Below are positions 1 to 6,759 of a stretch of 9,428 nucleotides of DNA, piece after piece. Position 1 is the first letter of the stretch, and each line of letters starts with the position of its first letter. Below the pieces are notes generated by a model that saw nothing but the letters and a program-made list of their open reading frames with translations, had not been told where the DNA came from and did not search any database. Made by a program: the position numbers and the translations under genes. Origin of the DNA: JAXGQD01 sp964574395 (GTDB lineage: Bacteria > Bacillota > Clostridia > Saccharofermentanales > Fastidiosipilaceae); assembly GCA_964574395.1 (NCBI GenBank), contig CAZNNL010000063.1, positions 1-9,428 on the forward strand, given 5' to 3'.

Positions 1-46
1 CGGTGTCCTCGTTTTTCTAGTTCCTGGTCGCTCGTATGGAGCATGA

Positions 47-1267
47 CATTTCCTAGAGGAAGTCATTTCTACAGTTACCGGTGGCTTTGGTGGCACAATC
101 CGAAACATTGGTATCGTAATCATCTTGGGTTGCGGCATTGGAGTAATTTTGGAGGATACGGGCGGTGCCCTTGTTCTAGCCAATACAATACTTAAACTTG
201 TGGGCAAAAAAAGAGGTCCTTTAGCCATGGCTATATCTGGTTACCTCGTTTCTATCCCGGTTTTTTCTGACTCAGCCATCGTTATTTTGTCCCCTGTCGC
301 ACGTTCTCTTTCAGCGCGCAGTGGCGTTCCCCTAATCGCTCTACTTGGTACACTTAATGCCGGTATTTTGGCAACACATACCATGGTTCCACCAACACCT
401 GGACCCTTGGCTGCTGCTGGAACACTCGGTGCTGACGTTGGACTAGTTATTGCGTTTGGTTTGATTTCCTCTGTTTTCTATACATTTGCAGCATCTCTGT
501 ATGTTACAAATAAGAAAGTAATAGCGAAATATCCTCAAGTTGCTCATGTGGAGAACATTGAAGTAGCGAAAGAAGGGGAAGACCTCAACCTAGCTTCAGA
601 TCGTAAGCTTCCGAGTGCATTCTTGACCTTTGCTTGTATCTTAGTCCCTGTTCTACTTATTTGTATTGCATCATTCGCTAAACTCGCAAATCCTGAAGGC
701 AGTGATTTCATCAGCTTCTTGAATTTCTTAGGCCATCCAGTAATCGCTCTATTTATTGGTGTCGGACTTTGTTTATTCTTAGATACAAGCCGCTTCAGCA
801 AGGATCAAGTCTACAAATGGTTTGACACCGCTTCTGAAAGCTCAGGCTTCATCATCCTTGCAACCGGCGCAGCTGGTGCATACGGTGCGGTCTTAAAGGC
901 TTCTGGCGTTGGTACTTATTTAGGCAACCTCATCGCAGGCACCGGTCTACCCGCTGTCTTCGTACCTTACTTAGTTGCTGTACTCTTGTCCGTTTCAAAC
1001 GGCTCTGCAACGGTTTCACTTCTCACAGGTTCAGCGATTATTCTGCCACTATTGAGCACACTCGGCTTACACCCCGTTATCGCAACCCTGTCTATCGCAG
1101 CCGGTTCATCCTTCTTCTATCACACTAATGCAAGCCATTACTGGGTAGTTAATAGAAGTAATAACCTGACGGTTCCCGAAACCTATGCAACAGTTTCTAT
1201 TCCTTCAGCGATAGGATCCGTTGCGGCAATCATTGGTGTATTCCTCTTGTCATTCATCGTACGTTAA
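47..1267 (+). CDS. GntP-family gluconate/organic-acid permease, 5' end missing or frameshifted
   Basis: This is a hydrophobic integral membrane protein of the GntP family, which imports gluconate and related hydroxy-acids with protons across the cytoplasmic membrane. Family signatures are clear: GGFGGTIRNIGIVI at about 77-118, LEDTGGA just after it, VSIPVFSDSA from base 248 and THTMVPPTPGPLAAAG from base 374. Many membrane segments follow to the C-terminus. About 406 residues are readable in this frame, against roughly 440-450 for the family, so the first membrane helix is lacking. The frame is open only from base 47 because of an in-frame TGA at 44-46. A TTG at 125 could be called as a start but would discard conserved residues. 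Reading frame 1 before base 52 gives SLVWSMTF, which joins well to LEEVIST in this frame, suggesting a one-base shift near 51-53. The substrate is unknown. The gene lies 138 bases before the CoA-ligase operon, behind a hairpin, so it may supply that pathway. Confidence 0.85.
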   Translation, partial: HFLEEVISTVTGGFGGTIRNIGIVIILGCGIGVILEDTGGALVLANTILKLVGKKRGPLAMAISGYLVSIPVFSDSAIVILSPVARSLSARSGVPLIALLGTLNAGILATHTMVPPTPGPLAAAGTLGADVGLVIAFGLISSVFYTFAASLYVTNKKVIAKYPQVAHVENIEVAKEGEDLNLASDRKLPSAFLTFACILVPVLLICIASFAKLANPEGSDFISFLNFLGHPVIALFIGVGLCLFLDTSRFSKDQVYKWFDTASESSGFIILATGAAGAYGAVLKASGVGTYLGNLIAGTGLPAVFVPYLVAVLLSVSNGSATVSLLTGSAIILPLLSTLGLHPVIATLSIAAGSSFFYHTNASHYWVVNRSNNLTVPETYATVSIPSAIGSVAAIIGVFLLSFIVR

Positions 1268-1310
1268 TCGCAAACAAGAATGGCAAACAAACTGTTATTA
1301 CCTGTAAAAA

Positions 1311-1354
1311 TAGAGGGGGCGCTGCTACAATTTTTGTCATGCAGCGCCATTCTA
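1311..1354 (+). terminator. Hairpin terminator after the GntP permease
   Basis: A perfect 8-bp inverted repeat, GGCGCTGC (1318-1325) and GCAGCGCC (1341-1348), encloses a 15-base loop that can itself pair ACAA with TTGT. Outer bases TAGA (1311-1314) and TCTA (1351-1354) can extend the stem across a small bulge. The downstream sequence is AT-rich but has no clean T run, so termination may be partial. It lies 44 bases past the permease stop and about 50 bases before the next start, which fits a boundary between transcripts. It accounts for most of the 138-base gap; no convincing promoter was recognised in the remainder. Confidence 0.55.
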
Positions 1355-1393
1355 TTAATTTATCAACGTTTCATCGGCCTTTTAAAATTTGAT

Positions 1394-1397
1394 GGAG
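1394..1397 (+). promoter_or_regulatory. Ribosome binding site fixing the SucC-like start
   Basis: GGAG (1394-1397, within GGAGAAA) lies 8 bases before the ATG at 1406. The frame is open further upstream to an ATG at 1280, but that extension would run through the hairpin at 1311-1354 and encode 42 residues without family similarity. The site therefore supports 1406, where MAKLLEYQGKEWL matches the usual N-terminus of SucC-type ATP-grasp proteins. Confidence 0.7.
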
Positions 1398-1405
1398 AAA
1401 ACATT

Positions 1406-2686
1406 ATGGCGAAACTACTAGAATATCAAGGGAAGGAATGGCTGAGAAAAGCTGGCATACCTGTTCCTGAAGGGCGCGTAGCACATTCAGCTGAAGAGGC
1501 ACGTGATATCTGCGCAGAATTAGGCAAAGCAGTGGCAATCAAAGGACAGGTCCACGCAGGTGGCCGCGGAAAAGCAGGCATCGTTAAATTAGTGGACACA
1601 CCTGAACAAGCTTATGAAACGGCAGGTGAAATCTTAGCAAAGACGGTTAAAGGTTTACCGGTCAGAGCTGTCTTAGTAGAAGAAAAACTTCAAATAAAGC
1701 GCGAGTTTTATTGTTCAATTATCGTGGACGGCGCACAGGATGTGCGTTCCCCTATCATGATGTTTAGTACCGAGGGAGGTATGGACATCGAAAGTGTAGC
1801 AGAAGAATTAATTATTAAAGCCAAAATCGACCCGATTTTTGGTTTAGCAAGCTATGACGCCATAGACATCTGTGTCAGGGCCGGAATAGAAGCGAAGTAT
1901 TTGGGTGTTTTTGCCAAAATGCTTACGAAACTCTCAAAAACATATCAAGAATATGACTGCCAAACCCTAGAAATAAACCCGTTAATCATGAATGAAAAAG
2001 AAGAGCTGATTTGTGCGGACTGTAAAATGGACATCGATAATAGTTCCGTTGGCAGACATCCTGAATTTGGAATCGAAATCGCTCGTGACCTACCTGGTGA
2101 ACCTACTGAATTAGACTTTATCGGTTGGAGCATTGAAGAAACAGATGCGCGTGGTACAGGCTTCCTGATGAACATGGGCTACGACGAAGTGAGCCCAGGT
2201 TATGTTGGCTATCACCCGATTGGTGGAGGTTCAGCCATGATGGGCTTAGATGCTCTTAATCAAGTTGGTTTGAAACCAGCAAACTACGCGGACACCAGTG
2301 GCAATCCTGTCGGTTCAAAAATATATCGTGTGGCAAAAAGTGTGCTTAGCCAACCGAACATTGATGGCTATTTGCTGGGCGGCTTTATGATGGCCAACCA
2401 AGAACAGTGGCATCATGCGCACGCAATCGTGAAAGTGTTGAATGAGATTTTGCCAAAACAAAAACCAGGACTACCCTGCGTCTTACTTCTCTGTGGTAAT
2501 CGCGAAGACGAGTCTATGGTAATCTTCAAGGAAGGCCTCAGTGCAATGATGACTCCAGACGGACCTGGTAGACGCATCGAAATCTACGGCAAAGAACATG
2601 TTACTGACACTAAATTTATCGGCCAACGTTTGCGCGCACTATGTGATGAGTATCGGGCTGAAAAAGACCAGGCGAAGGAGGCGTAA
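1406..2686 (+). CDS. SucC-like ADP-forming acyl-CoA ligase, ATP-grasp (beta) subunit
   Basis: This 426-residue protein has the layout of the succinyl-CoA synthetase beta subunit (usually about 390 residues). The N-terminal ATP-grasp domain spans roughly residues 1-230, with EYQGKEWLRKAGIPVPEG at the start, the nucleotide-binding AIKGQVHAGGRGKAG (44-58), GGMDIE (124-129) and the metal-binding LEINPL (188-193). The C-terminal ligase domain covers about 245-420. There it departs from SucC: the usual NGAGLAM segment is preceded by about 15 extra residues (GYDEVSPGYVGYHPIG, 258-273) and reads GGGSAMMGLDAL. The usual NIFGGI loop is replaced by GGFMMANQEQWHHAH (325-339). Such changes in the active-site region argue for a substrate other than succinate. 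Malate is one candidate, because malate-CoA ligase (MtkA) belongs to this family. It would work with the SucD-like protein encoded at 3016. The stop is followed 3 bases later by the ferredoxin start, so the genes form an operon. The family is confident; the substrate is not. Confidence 0.88.
   Translation: MAKLLEYQGKEWLRKAGIPVPEGRVAHSAEEARDICAELGKAVAIKGQVHAGGRGKAGIVKLVDTPEQAYETAGEILAKTVKGLPVRAVLVEEKLQIKREFYCSIIVDGAQDVRSPIMMFSTEGGMDIESVAEELIIKAKIDPIFGLASYDAIDICVRAGIEAKYLGVFAKMLTKLSKTYQEYDCQTLEINPLIMNEKEELICADCKMDIDNSSVGRHPEFGIEIARDLPGEPTELDFIGWSIEETDARGTGFLMNMGYDEVSPGYVGYHPIGGGSAMMGLDALNQVGLKPANYADTSGNPVGSKIYRVAKSVLSQPNIDGYLLGGFMMANQEQWHHAHAIVKVLNEILPKQKPGLPCVLLLCGNREDESMVIFKEGLSAMMTPDGPGRRIEIYGKEHVTDTKFIGQRLRALCDEYRAEKDQAKEA
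2675..2681 (+). promoter_or_regulatory. Strong ribosome binding site for the ferredoxin-like gene
   Basis: AAGGAGG lies within the last codons of the SucC-like gene, 8 bases before the ATG at 2690. The spacing and strength support this start and suggest that translation of the small Fe-S protein is coupled to the upstream ligase subunit. Confidence 0.75.
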
Positions 2687-2689
2687 TAG

Positions 2690-2998
2690 ATGTTGGAATT
2701 TAATGAGAGAAGCCTAACAGTAAAAATAGACACCAGTAAATGTGACGCTTGTAGCTCAAAGGCTTGCGCTGCCGCTTGTGCGAAGTATGCACGTGGCTTA
2801 TTGGTGATAGATGAACAAGGCCATGCTTCTGTTGGTGGCAAGACCCCCGAGGAAGTCATGCGTTTAGGCACCGAATGCCTGGCATGCGAGTACGCTTGTA
2901 AAACAAAAGGAATGAATGCAATTGTCATAGATGTTCCTATAACCGGATTAGATGAGTATCTCCAAAAACGCGGGCTCGACAATCCGGCAGAGCAATAG
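2690..2998 (+). CDS. Small ferredoxin-like iron-sulfur protein between CoA-ligase subunits
   Basis: This 102-residue soluble protein has seven cysteines. The first group is C18-x2-C21-x4-C26-x3-C30 (CDACSSKACAAAC) and the second is C63-x2-C66-x3-C70 (CLACEYAC). The C-x2-C-x4-C-x3-C spacing recalls FixX-type ferredoxins rather than the common C-x2-C-x2-C-x3-C clostridial ferredoxin, and the prolines that normally follow the last cysteine are missing. With seven ligands it could hold one 4Fe-4S plus one 3Fe-4S cluster, or a single cluster plus structural cysteines; this is inference. It is encoded 3 bases after the SucC-like gene and 17 bases before the SucD-like gene, so it is probably made with the ligase and may be an electron carrier for a linked oxidoreductase or an extra subunit. 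No partner such as FixABC is visible here. The Fe-S assignment is fairly sure; the role is unknown. Confidence 0.8.
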   Translation: MLEFNERSLTVKIDTSKCDACSSKACAAACAKYARGLLVIDEQGHASVGGKTPEEVMRLGTECLACEYACKTKGMNAIVIDVPITGLDEYLQKRGLDNPAEQ

Positions 2999-3015
2999 AG
3001 CACGGGGTAGTAACA

Positions 3016-3912
3016 ATGGGTATATTAATTAATAAAGATACAAAAGTGATTGTGCAAGGTATCACGGGTCGCGAAGGCTCCGTACGTACCAAGTACATGA
3101 AAGAATATGGCAGTAAAATCATCGGAGGCACAAGTCCTGGCAAAGCCGGCGAATCCGTATTTGACGTACCGGTGTTTAATAGCGTAAAAGAAATTGTCCG
3201 CGAACATGGCGAAATAGATTTTAGTGTAATTTTTGTTTCGGGCAGCCGCCTTTTAGAAGCCGTCATGGAAGCAGCAGATTCAGGTGTAAAGAACATCATT
3301 CCTTGCGTTGAAGGAACTCCGATTCATGACATTATGAAAATGATCGAGTATGCCAAAATTCGTGGTGTACGTATTATTGGGCCAGGTTCCATCGGCATCA
3401 TGACGCCGGGCGAAGCAGTTGTAGGTTGGCTCGGCGGTAACGTTGAATGGGCGAACAAGTTCTTCAAACGCGGTAACATTGGCGTATTTTCACGGAGTGG
3501 TGGACAATCAGGCACTATTCCCTGGGCGCTTCGCGAAGGCGGTTTTGGTGTAAGTACGGTTGTGCATATCGGTACAGAACCAGTCTTGGGAACATCTATG
3601 GCTGACCTTTTGCCATTGTTTGAAGAAGACCCCGAAACCGAAGGCGTTGCTGTTTATGCAGAAATCGGCAGCACACTTGAAGAGGAATGTGCAGAAGTTA
3701 TCGCAGCAGGTAAGTTTACCAAACCATTCGTCATTTATGTTGCTGGCGCCTGGGCACCAGAAGGCCAACGTTTCTCGCACGCGTCAAACATTGTTGAACG
3801 TGGCAGAGGTTCAGCCAAGAGCAAAATTGATGCTGTATTGAAAGCTGGCGGATACGTAGCAGATACCCCTATCGATATTCCCTTAATTTTGAAGGAAAAA
3901 CTTAAGGGTTAA
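3016..3912 (+). CDS. SucD-like ADP-forming acyl-CoA ligase, CoA-binding (alpha) subunit
   Basis: This 298-residue protein is of the size and layout of the succinyl-CoA synthetase alpha subunit. A Rossmann CoA-binding domain (about residues 5-125) carries GITGREGSV (15-23) and the family stretch GGTSPGKAG (37-45). The flavodoxin-like ligase domain (about 150-290) has GVFSRSGG (156-163). The catalytic phosphohistidine is present as H255 in QRFSHAS, at the place of H246 of E. coli SucD. The phosphoryl-transfer chemistry (acyl-CoA + ADP + Pi = acid + ATP + CoA) should therefore be retained. The segment usually reading NCPG is here GPGSIGIMTPGEAVVGWLGG (122-141), which is longer and divergent, in line with a changed acid substrate. 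The ribosome binding site is weak (GGGG at 3004-3007), so expression may depend on coupling. Likely a heteromer with the SucC-like protein; a malate-CoA ligase alpha subunit (MtkB type) is one possible identity. Confidence 0.88.
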   Translation: MGILINKDTKVIVQGITGREGSVRTKYMKEYGSKIIGGTSPGKAGESVFDVPVFNSVKEIVREHGEIDFSVIFVSGSRLLEAVMEAADSGVKNIIPCVEGTPIHDIMKMIEYAKIRGVRIIGPGSIGIMTPGEAVVGWLGGNVEWANKFFKRGNIGVFSRSGGQSGTIPWALREGGFGVSTVVHIGTEPVLGTSMADLLPLFEEDPETEGVAVYAEIGSTLEEECAEVIAAGKFTKPFVIYVAGAWAPEGQRFSHASNIVERGRGSAKSKIDAVLKAGGYVADTPIDIPLILKEKLKG

Positions 3913-3945
3913 TGGTAACATTTTTTTGAACGAATACACCGAGAT

Positions 3946-3978
3946 AAAAGCCTGTAGAGTTCTGCTTTATGGGCTTTT
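3946..3978 (+). terminator. Hairpin with U-rich 3' arm after the SucD-like gene
   Basis: AAAAGCC (3946-3952) pairs with GGCTTTT (3972-3978) around a 19-base loop, 34 bases past the SucD-like stop. The T-rich end of the stem gives it a terminator-like character, but the loop is long and the stem only 7 bp. An alternative stem, TTCTGC (3960-3965) with GCAGAA (3992-3997), overlaps it, so the two cannot form together. It may be a partial terminator or an attenuator limiting read-through into the aminotransferase gene. Confidence 0.4.
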
Positions 3979-4021
3979 GAACACTTTTAAGGCAGAATAG
4001 ATACAGCTTTTGCTATTTGGC

Positions 4022-4041
4022 ATAAACATTCTGTTTATAAG
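4022..4041 (+). promoter_or_regulatory. Palindrome, possible operator overlapping a -10-like box
   Basis: ATAAACA (4022-4028) and TGTTTAT (4032-4038) form a perfect 7-bp inverted repeat with a 3-base spacer, about 42 bases before the aminotransferase ATG. TATAAG (4036-4041) overlaps its right arm and resembles a -10 box; the best -35 candidate, TTGCTA at 4010-4015, is 20 bases away, which is too far for a good promoter. The symmetry suggests a binding site for a dimeric regulator, but a short RNA hairpin is an equal possibility. No regulator gene is in the window. Confidence 0.35.
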
Positions 4042-4079
4042 TTATTAGGTAGTAATTAATTTTTGGAGGAATACCAGAT

Positions 4080-5192
4080 ATGCAAAATTTACTCGACTCA
4101 ATTCCCAGTACCCTACTCTTGGGTGCAGGCCCCAGTAGCGTAGCACCCTCAACGTATGGTGCGATTTCCAGAACTATCTTAGGCCACATGGATCCTTACT
4201 TTATCAAAATCAGTGACGGTATCAAAGAAGGCTTACGCGTGCTTTTCGGTACAGAAAACATGCTGACCGTTCCTTTGTCAGGTACAGGTTCATTAGGTAT
4301 GGAAGCCTCGTTCGTCAATATCATTGAACATGGTGACAAGGTTTTGGTTCTGCAGAACGGCGTCTTTGGTACGCGCATGATTGACGTTGCAGGACGCTTA
4401 GGCGCTGAGGTGACTTCATTGGATTTCGAATGGGGTAAACCTGTAGATGTCGACCAAGTTGCTGAGCAGCTTAAGAAAGACGATTATAAAATTGTTGCTG
4501 TTGTTTTTGCGGAAACCTCTACAGGCGTTAAGAACCCTGTTAAAGAAATTGGCGAATTACTCAAAGGTAAAGATTCTCTATACGTCGTTGATACGGTCAC
4601 AGCGACTGCCGGTATGCCTATCGAAGTAGACAATTGGGGCATCGACATCTGCTACGCAGGTTCTCAAAAATGTCTCGCCTGCCCTCCAGGCGCCTCCCCT
4701 ATCACTTTCTCAGATCGCGCAGTTGACGTGATTAACAATCGTAAGAGCAAAGTACCCAACTGGTACATCGACATGAGTTTGCTGACCGCATACTGGGGTG
4801 GCGGCACACGCGTCTATCACCACACGCCTCCCATCAATATGTTCTATGCACTCTACCAAGCAGTACTGAACGTGCTTGAAGAAGGTCCAGAGAATGTGTA
4901 CGCAAGACACATTGAAGCACACGAATACCTCATCGATAAAATTGGCGAAATGGGCTGGGAGATGCTAGTCGAAGACAAGTATCGTCTACCTATGTTGAAT
5001 GCTGTAGTCGTTCCTGAAGGCGTCGACGAAGCAAACTTACGCGCACGTCTCCTCAACGATTATCAAATCGAAGTAAGTAGCGGCCTAGGCTCCCTTGCTG
5101 GAAAAATCATCCGTATCGGACTCATGGGTTACAACGCAGAAAAATACAACGTTGACAGACTAATCAAAGCGATGAAAGAGATCCTTGGCTAA
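4080..5192 (+). CDS. Class V PLP aminotransferase, alanine/serine-glyoxylate type
   Basis: This 370-residue protein has the full length of the alanine-glyoxylate / serine-glyoxylate aminotransferase family (fold type I, cytosolic, PLP-dependent). Recognisable elements are LLGAGPSSVAPSTYGAIS (13-30), the cofactor phosphate loop SGTGSLGME (67-75), FAETSTGV (143-150), the PLP-ring aspartate in VVDTVTA (D171), the Schiff-base lysine K197 in GSQKCLACPPG, and R345 in IIRIGLMG, which binds the substrate carboxylate. The tyrosine/threonine-rich GGGTRVYHHTPP (240-251) is also typical. Family members move an amino group from alanine, serine or ureidoglycine, often to glyoxylate, giving glycine. The exact donor cannot be read here. 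The start has a good GGAGGA at 4065-4070. The gene sits 167 bases after the CoA-ligase operon in the same direction, possibly from its own promoter, and ends at the strong terminator at 5217. In serine-cycle methylotrophs the same two enzyme classes, Sga and MtkAB, serve one pathway. Confidence 0.88.
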   Translation: MQNLLDSIPSTLLLGAGPSSVAPSTYGAISRTILGHMDPYFIKISDGIKEGLRVLFGTENMLTVPLSGTGSLGMEASFVNIIEHGDKVLVLQNGVFGTRMIDVAGRLGAEVTSLDFEWGKPVDVDQVAEQLKKDDYKIVAVVFAETSTGVKNPVKEIGELLKGKDSLYVVDTVTATAGMPIEVDNWGIDICYAGSQKCLACPPGASPITFSDRAVDVINNRKSKVPNWYIDMSLLTAYWGGGTRVYHHTPPINMFYALYQAVLNVLEEGPENVYARHIEAHEYLIDKIGEMGWEMLVEDKYRLPMLNAVVVPEGVDEANLRARLLNDYQIEVSSGLGSLAGKIIRIGLMGYNAEKYNVDRLIKAMKEILG

Positions 5193-5216
5193 TAGTTCCA
5201 GAATTAGTTTTCATAG

Positions 5217-5247
5217 AAAGGCTGCCTCGCGGGGTGGCCTTTTTTTG
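5217..5247 (+). terminator. Strong rho-independent terminator between convergent operons
   Basis: AAAGGCTGCC (5217-5226) pairs over 10 bp, including two G-U pairs, with GGTGGCCTTT (5233-5242) around a 6-base loop, followed by an unbroken run of T to 5247. It ends the aminotransferase transcript 25 bases after its stop. On the minus strand the same stem is followed by TTTCTATG, so it could also end the opposing kinase transcript, less efficiently. Confidence 0.88.
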
Positions 5248-5271
5248 GCCAAACTACGGTCAACCAAAAAA

Positions 5272-6732
5272 CTATTTTCGGTATTGCGCCTTAAAATGCT
5301 CAAAATACACTTGGTATTGTTCAGAATTCGCTTTTATCGGTCTTGTTTCTAGAACCGGCGGAGGTACAAGCTTTTCGACAGCCACATCTAAATTTTCATA
5401 ATACCCAGAACCGTATGCTGCTAACACTGCCGCTCCAAGAGCAGCTTGTTCCGCGCCGGACGACAAGACAAGCGTTTGATCTAAGACATCCGCGATAATT
5501 TGTCGCCAAAGGGGGCTTTGCGCACCGCCACCCGAGATGTACATCTTCTCCGGTCGCATCGCTGTTGGCAAGAGTTCGAAAGACTCTTTCAATGCGAACG
5601 CCACACCCTCCAAAAGCGCACGAATCATATGACTACGATTGTGGGCAAAACGCAAACCACTAAACTGTGCCGTCGCAGCAGGATCCATGTGCGGCGTCCT
5701 CTCCCCTAAAAGATAAGGCAGGAACAAAACGCCTTCACTGCCTACCGGGACAGCTTCTGCCAACTGATCCATGTCTCTATAGGAAATATTTTCTAAGATA
5801 TTATCGCGCAACCAACGCAAAGCAAGTCCGGCACTGAGGTTCGCAGCAAGAAAAAACCAAGAATCTCGGTTCAGGAAATTAAACACATGCGCATTAAGTT
5901 TCGGAAGCACCAAGGGTTGTGCTAGCGGCACAAATACTTGCCCCCCCGTTCCTACGGTAACTGAACCAGTTCCCAGAGCTACGATGCCATTGCCAAGCGC
6001 CTGCATAGCTTGGTCAGCCGCTCCACAATACACACGGCAATGTGTAGTAAGGCCTAGCTCAAGCGCAACTTCTTCCAGCACCGGGCCACAATCATGTGAA
6101 GCAGAGAAAACCTCAGGAAATGTTTCTTCCCTGAGCTCAAGTCTTTGAAGCAAGACTCTCGACCACGTTGCACGCTGGACATCGAAAGCGCCACTACCCG
6201 CCGCATCAGAAAAATCGCTCGCTACTTTTCCAGTCATTTTCATGCGTAAATAGTCTTTTGGCAAAAGCACCGAACTGATTTTTTGATAATTCTCTGGTTC
6301 ATGTTTACGTAACCAGAGTAACGATGGCAAAAGAAATCCCGCCGCACTGGGATTAAGGGTCAATCCCTTCCAATCACTTAACGTAAATCGCTCGTTCAAT
6401 TCCGCTACTTCAAGGGCAGAGCGTTGATCAGCCCAAATAATAGCAGGGCGAATAGAACGACCTTCTGAATCAATGGTCACCAAGCCATGCATCTGCCCAG
6501 AAAATGACAAGGCGAGAATGTCCTCAGAGGCGATTGTAGCAGTTCTAGTAACTTCTTTGACCACCCTTACGGTAGCTTCCCACCATGCGTCGGGCTGGTG
6601 TTCAGCCCAGGCAATCTGTGGGGTCTCAAAATTATAGTTTTCTTGGCTCTGTGCCAAGATTTCGCCTTCGGAGGATAAAAGGAGCGCTTTCACGCTGGAT
6701 GTACCTAGGTCAATGCCTAAAAATGCTTTCAT
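5272..6732 (-). CDS. Xylulokinase-like FGGY-family carbohydrate kinase
   Basis: This 486-residue cytosolic kinase belongs to the FGGY family, which transfers phosphate from ATP to sugars, and is of normal xylulokinase length. The N-terminal ATPase signature is GIDLGTSSVKA (6-16). The xylulokinase-type sugar-site motif SGQMHGLV is at 78-85, with WADQR at 100-104. GFLLPSLLWLRKHEPE (132-147) and LPKDYLRMKMTG (157-168) are close to XylB sequences. The likely catalytic base is D240 in CGAADQAM, matching D233 of E. coli XylB. The C-terminal half has LGTGSVTVGTGG and ISGGGAQSPLW with the usual ADP-site glycines. A strong AAAAGGAG (6740-6747, minus strand) lies 7 bases before the ATG. It is the last gene of the minus-strand operon, 27 bases after the epimerase gene, so its substrate is probably the ketose that enzyme makes, for example D-xylulose. 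A kinase for another ketose cannot be excluded. Confidence 0.87.
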   Translation of the reverse strand: MKAFLGIDLGTSSVKALLLSSEGEILAQSQENYNFETPQIAWAEHQPDAWWEATVRVVKEVTRTATIASEDILALSFSGQMHGLVTIDSEGRSIRPAIIWADQRSALEVAELNERFTLSDWKGLTLNPSAAGFLLPSLLWLRKHEPENYQKISSVLLPKDYLRMKMTGKVASDFSDAAGSGAFDVQRATWSRVLLQRLELREETFPEVFSASHDCGPVLEEVALELGLTTHCRVYCGAADQAMQALGNGIVALGTGSVTVGTGGQVFVPLAQPLVLPKLNAHVFNFLNRDSWFFLAANLSAGLALRWLRDNILENISYRDMDQLAEAVPVGSEGVLFLPYLLGERTPHMDPAATAQFSGLRFAHNRSHMIRALLEGVAFALKESFELLPTAMRPEKMYISGGGAQSPLWRQIIADVLDQTLVLSSGAEQAALGAAVLAAYGSGYYENLDVAVEKLVPPPVLETRPIKANSEQYQVYFEHFKAQYRK

Positions 6733-6759
6733 GAATGGGCTCCTTTTGCCAATAATAAT

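Noticed and set aside
1..46. Second mobile-element end at the left edge
   Set aside because: No terminal inverted repeat or internal repeats like those at 9376; the bases read as damaged GntP coding sequence.
1280..1405. Forty-two-residue N-terminal extension of the SucC-like protein from an ATG at 1280
   Set aside because: It runs through a strong hairpin, has no family similarity, and a well-spaced GGAG precedes the ATG at 1406 where the conserved N-terminus begins.
2584..3003. Long antisense reading frames opposite the ligase and ferredoxin genes
   Set aside because: They lie fully across well-identified genes on the other strand, lack homology I can recognise and have no proper ribosome binding sites.
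1406..3912. Housekeeping succinyl-CoA synthetase (sucCD) of the TCA cycle
   Set aside because: The subunits are split by a ferredoxin-like gene, diverge around the acid site and have no other TCA genes nearby, so the symbols sucC and sucD were not assigned.
3912..3929. Tiny reading frame MVTFF overlapping the SucD-like stop
   Set aside because: Five codons, no ribosome binding site of its own and no regulatory codon pattern.
3913..4079. Glycine or other known riboswitch before the aminotransferase
   Set aside because: None of the conserved core sequences I know is present; only generic stems and a palindrome were seen.
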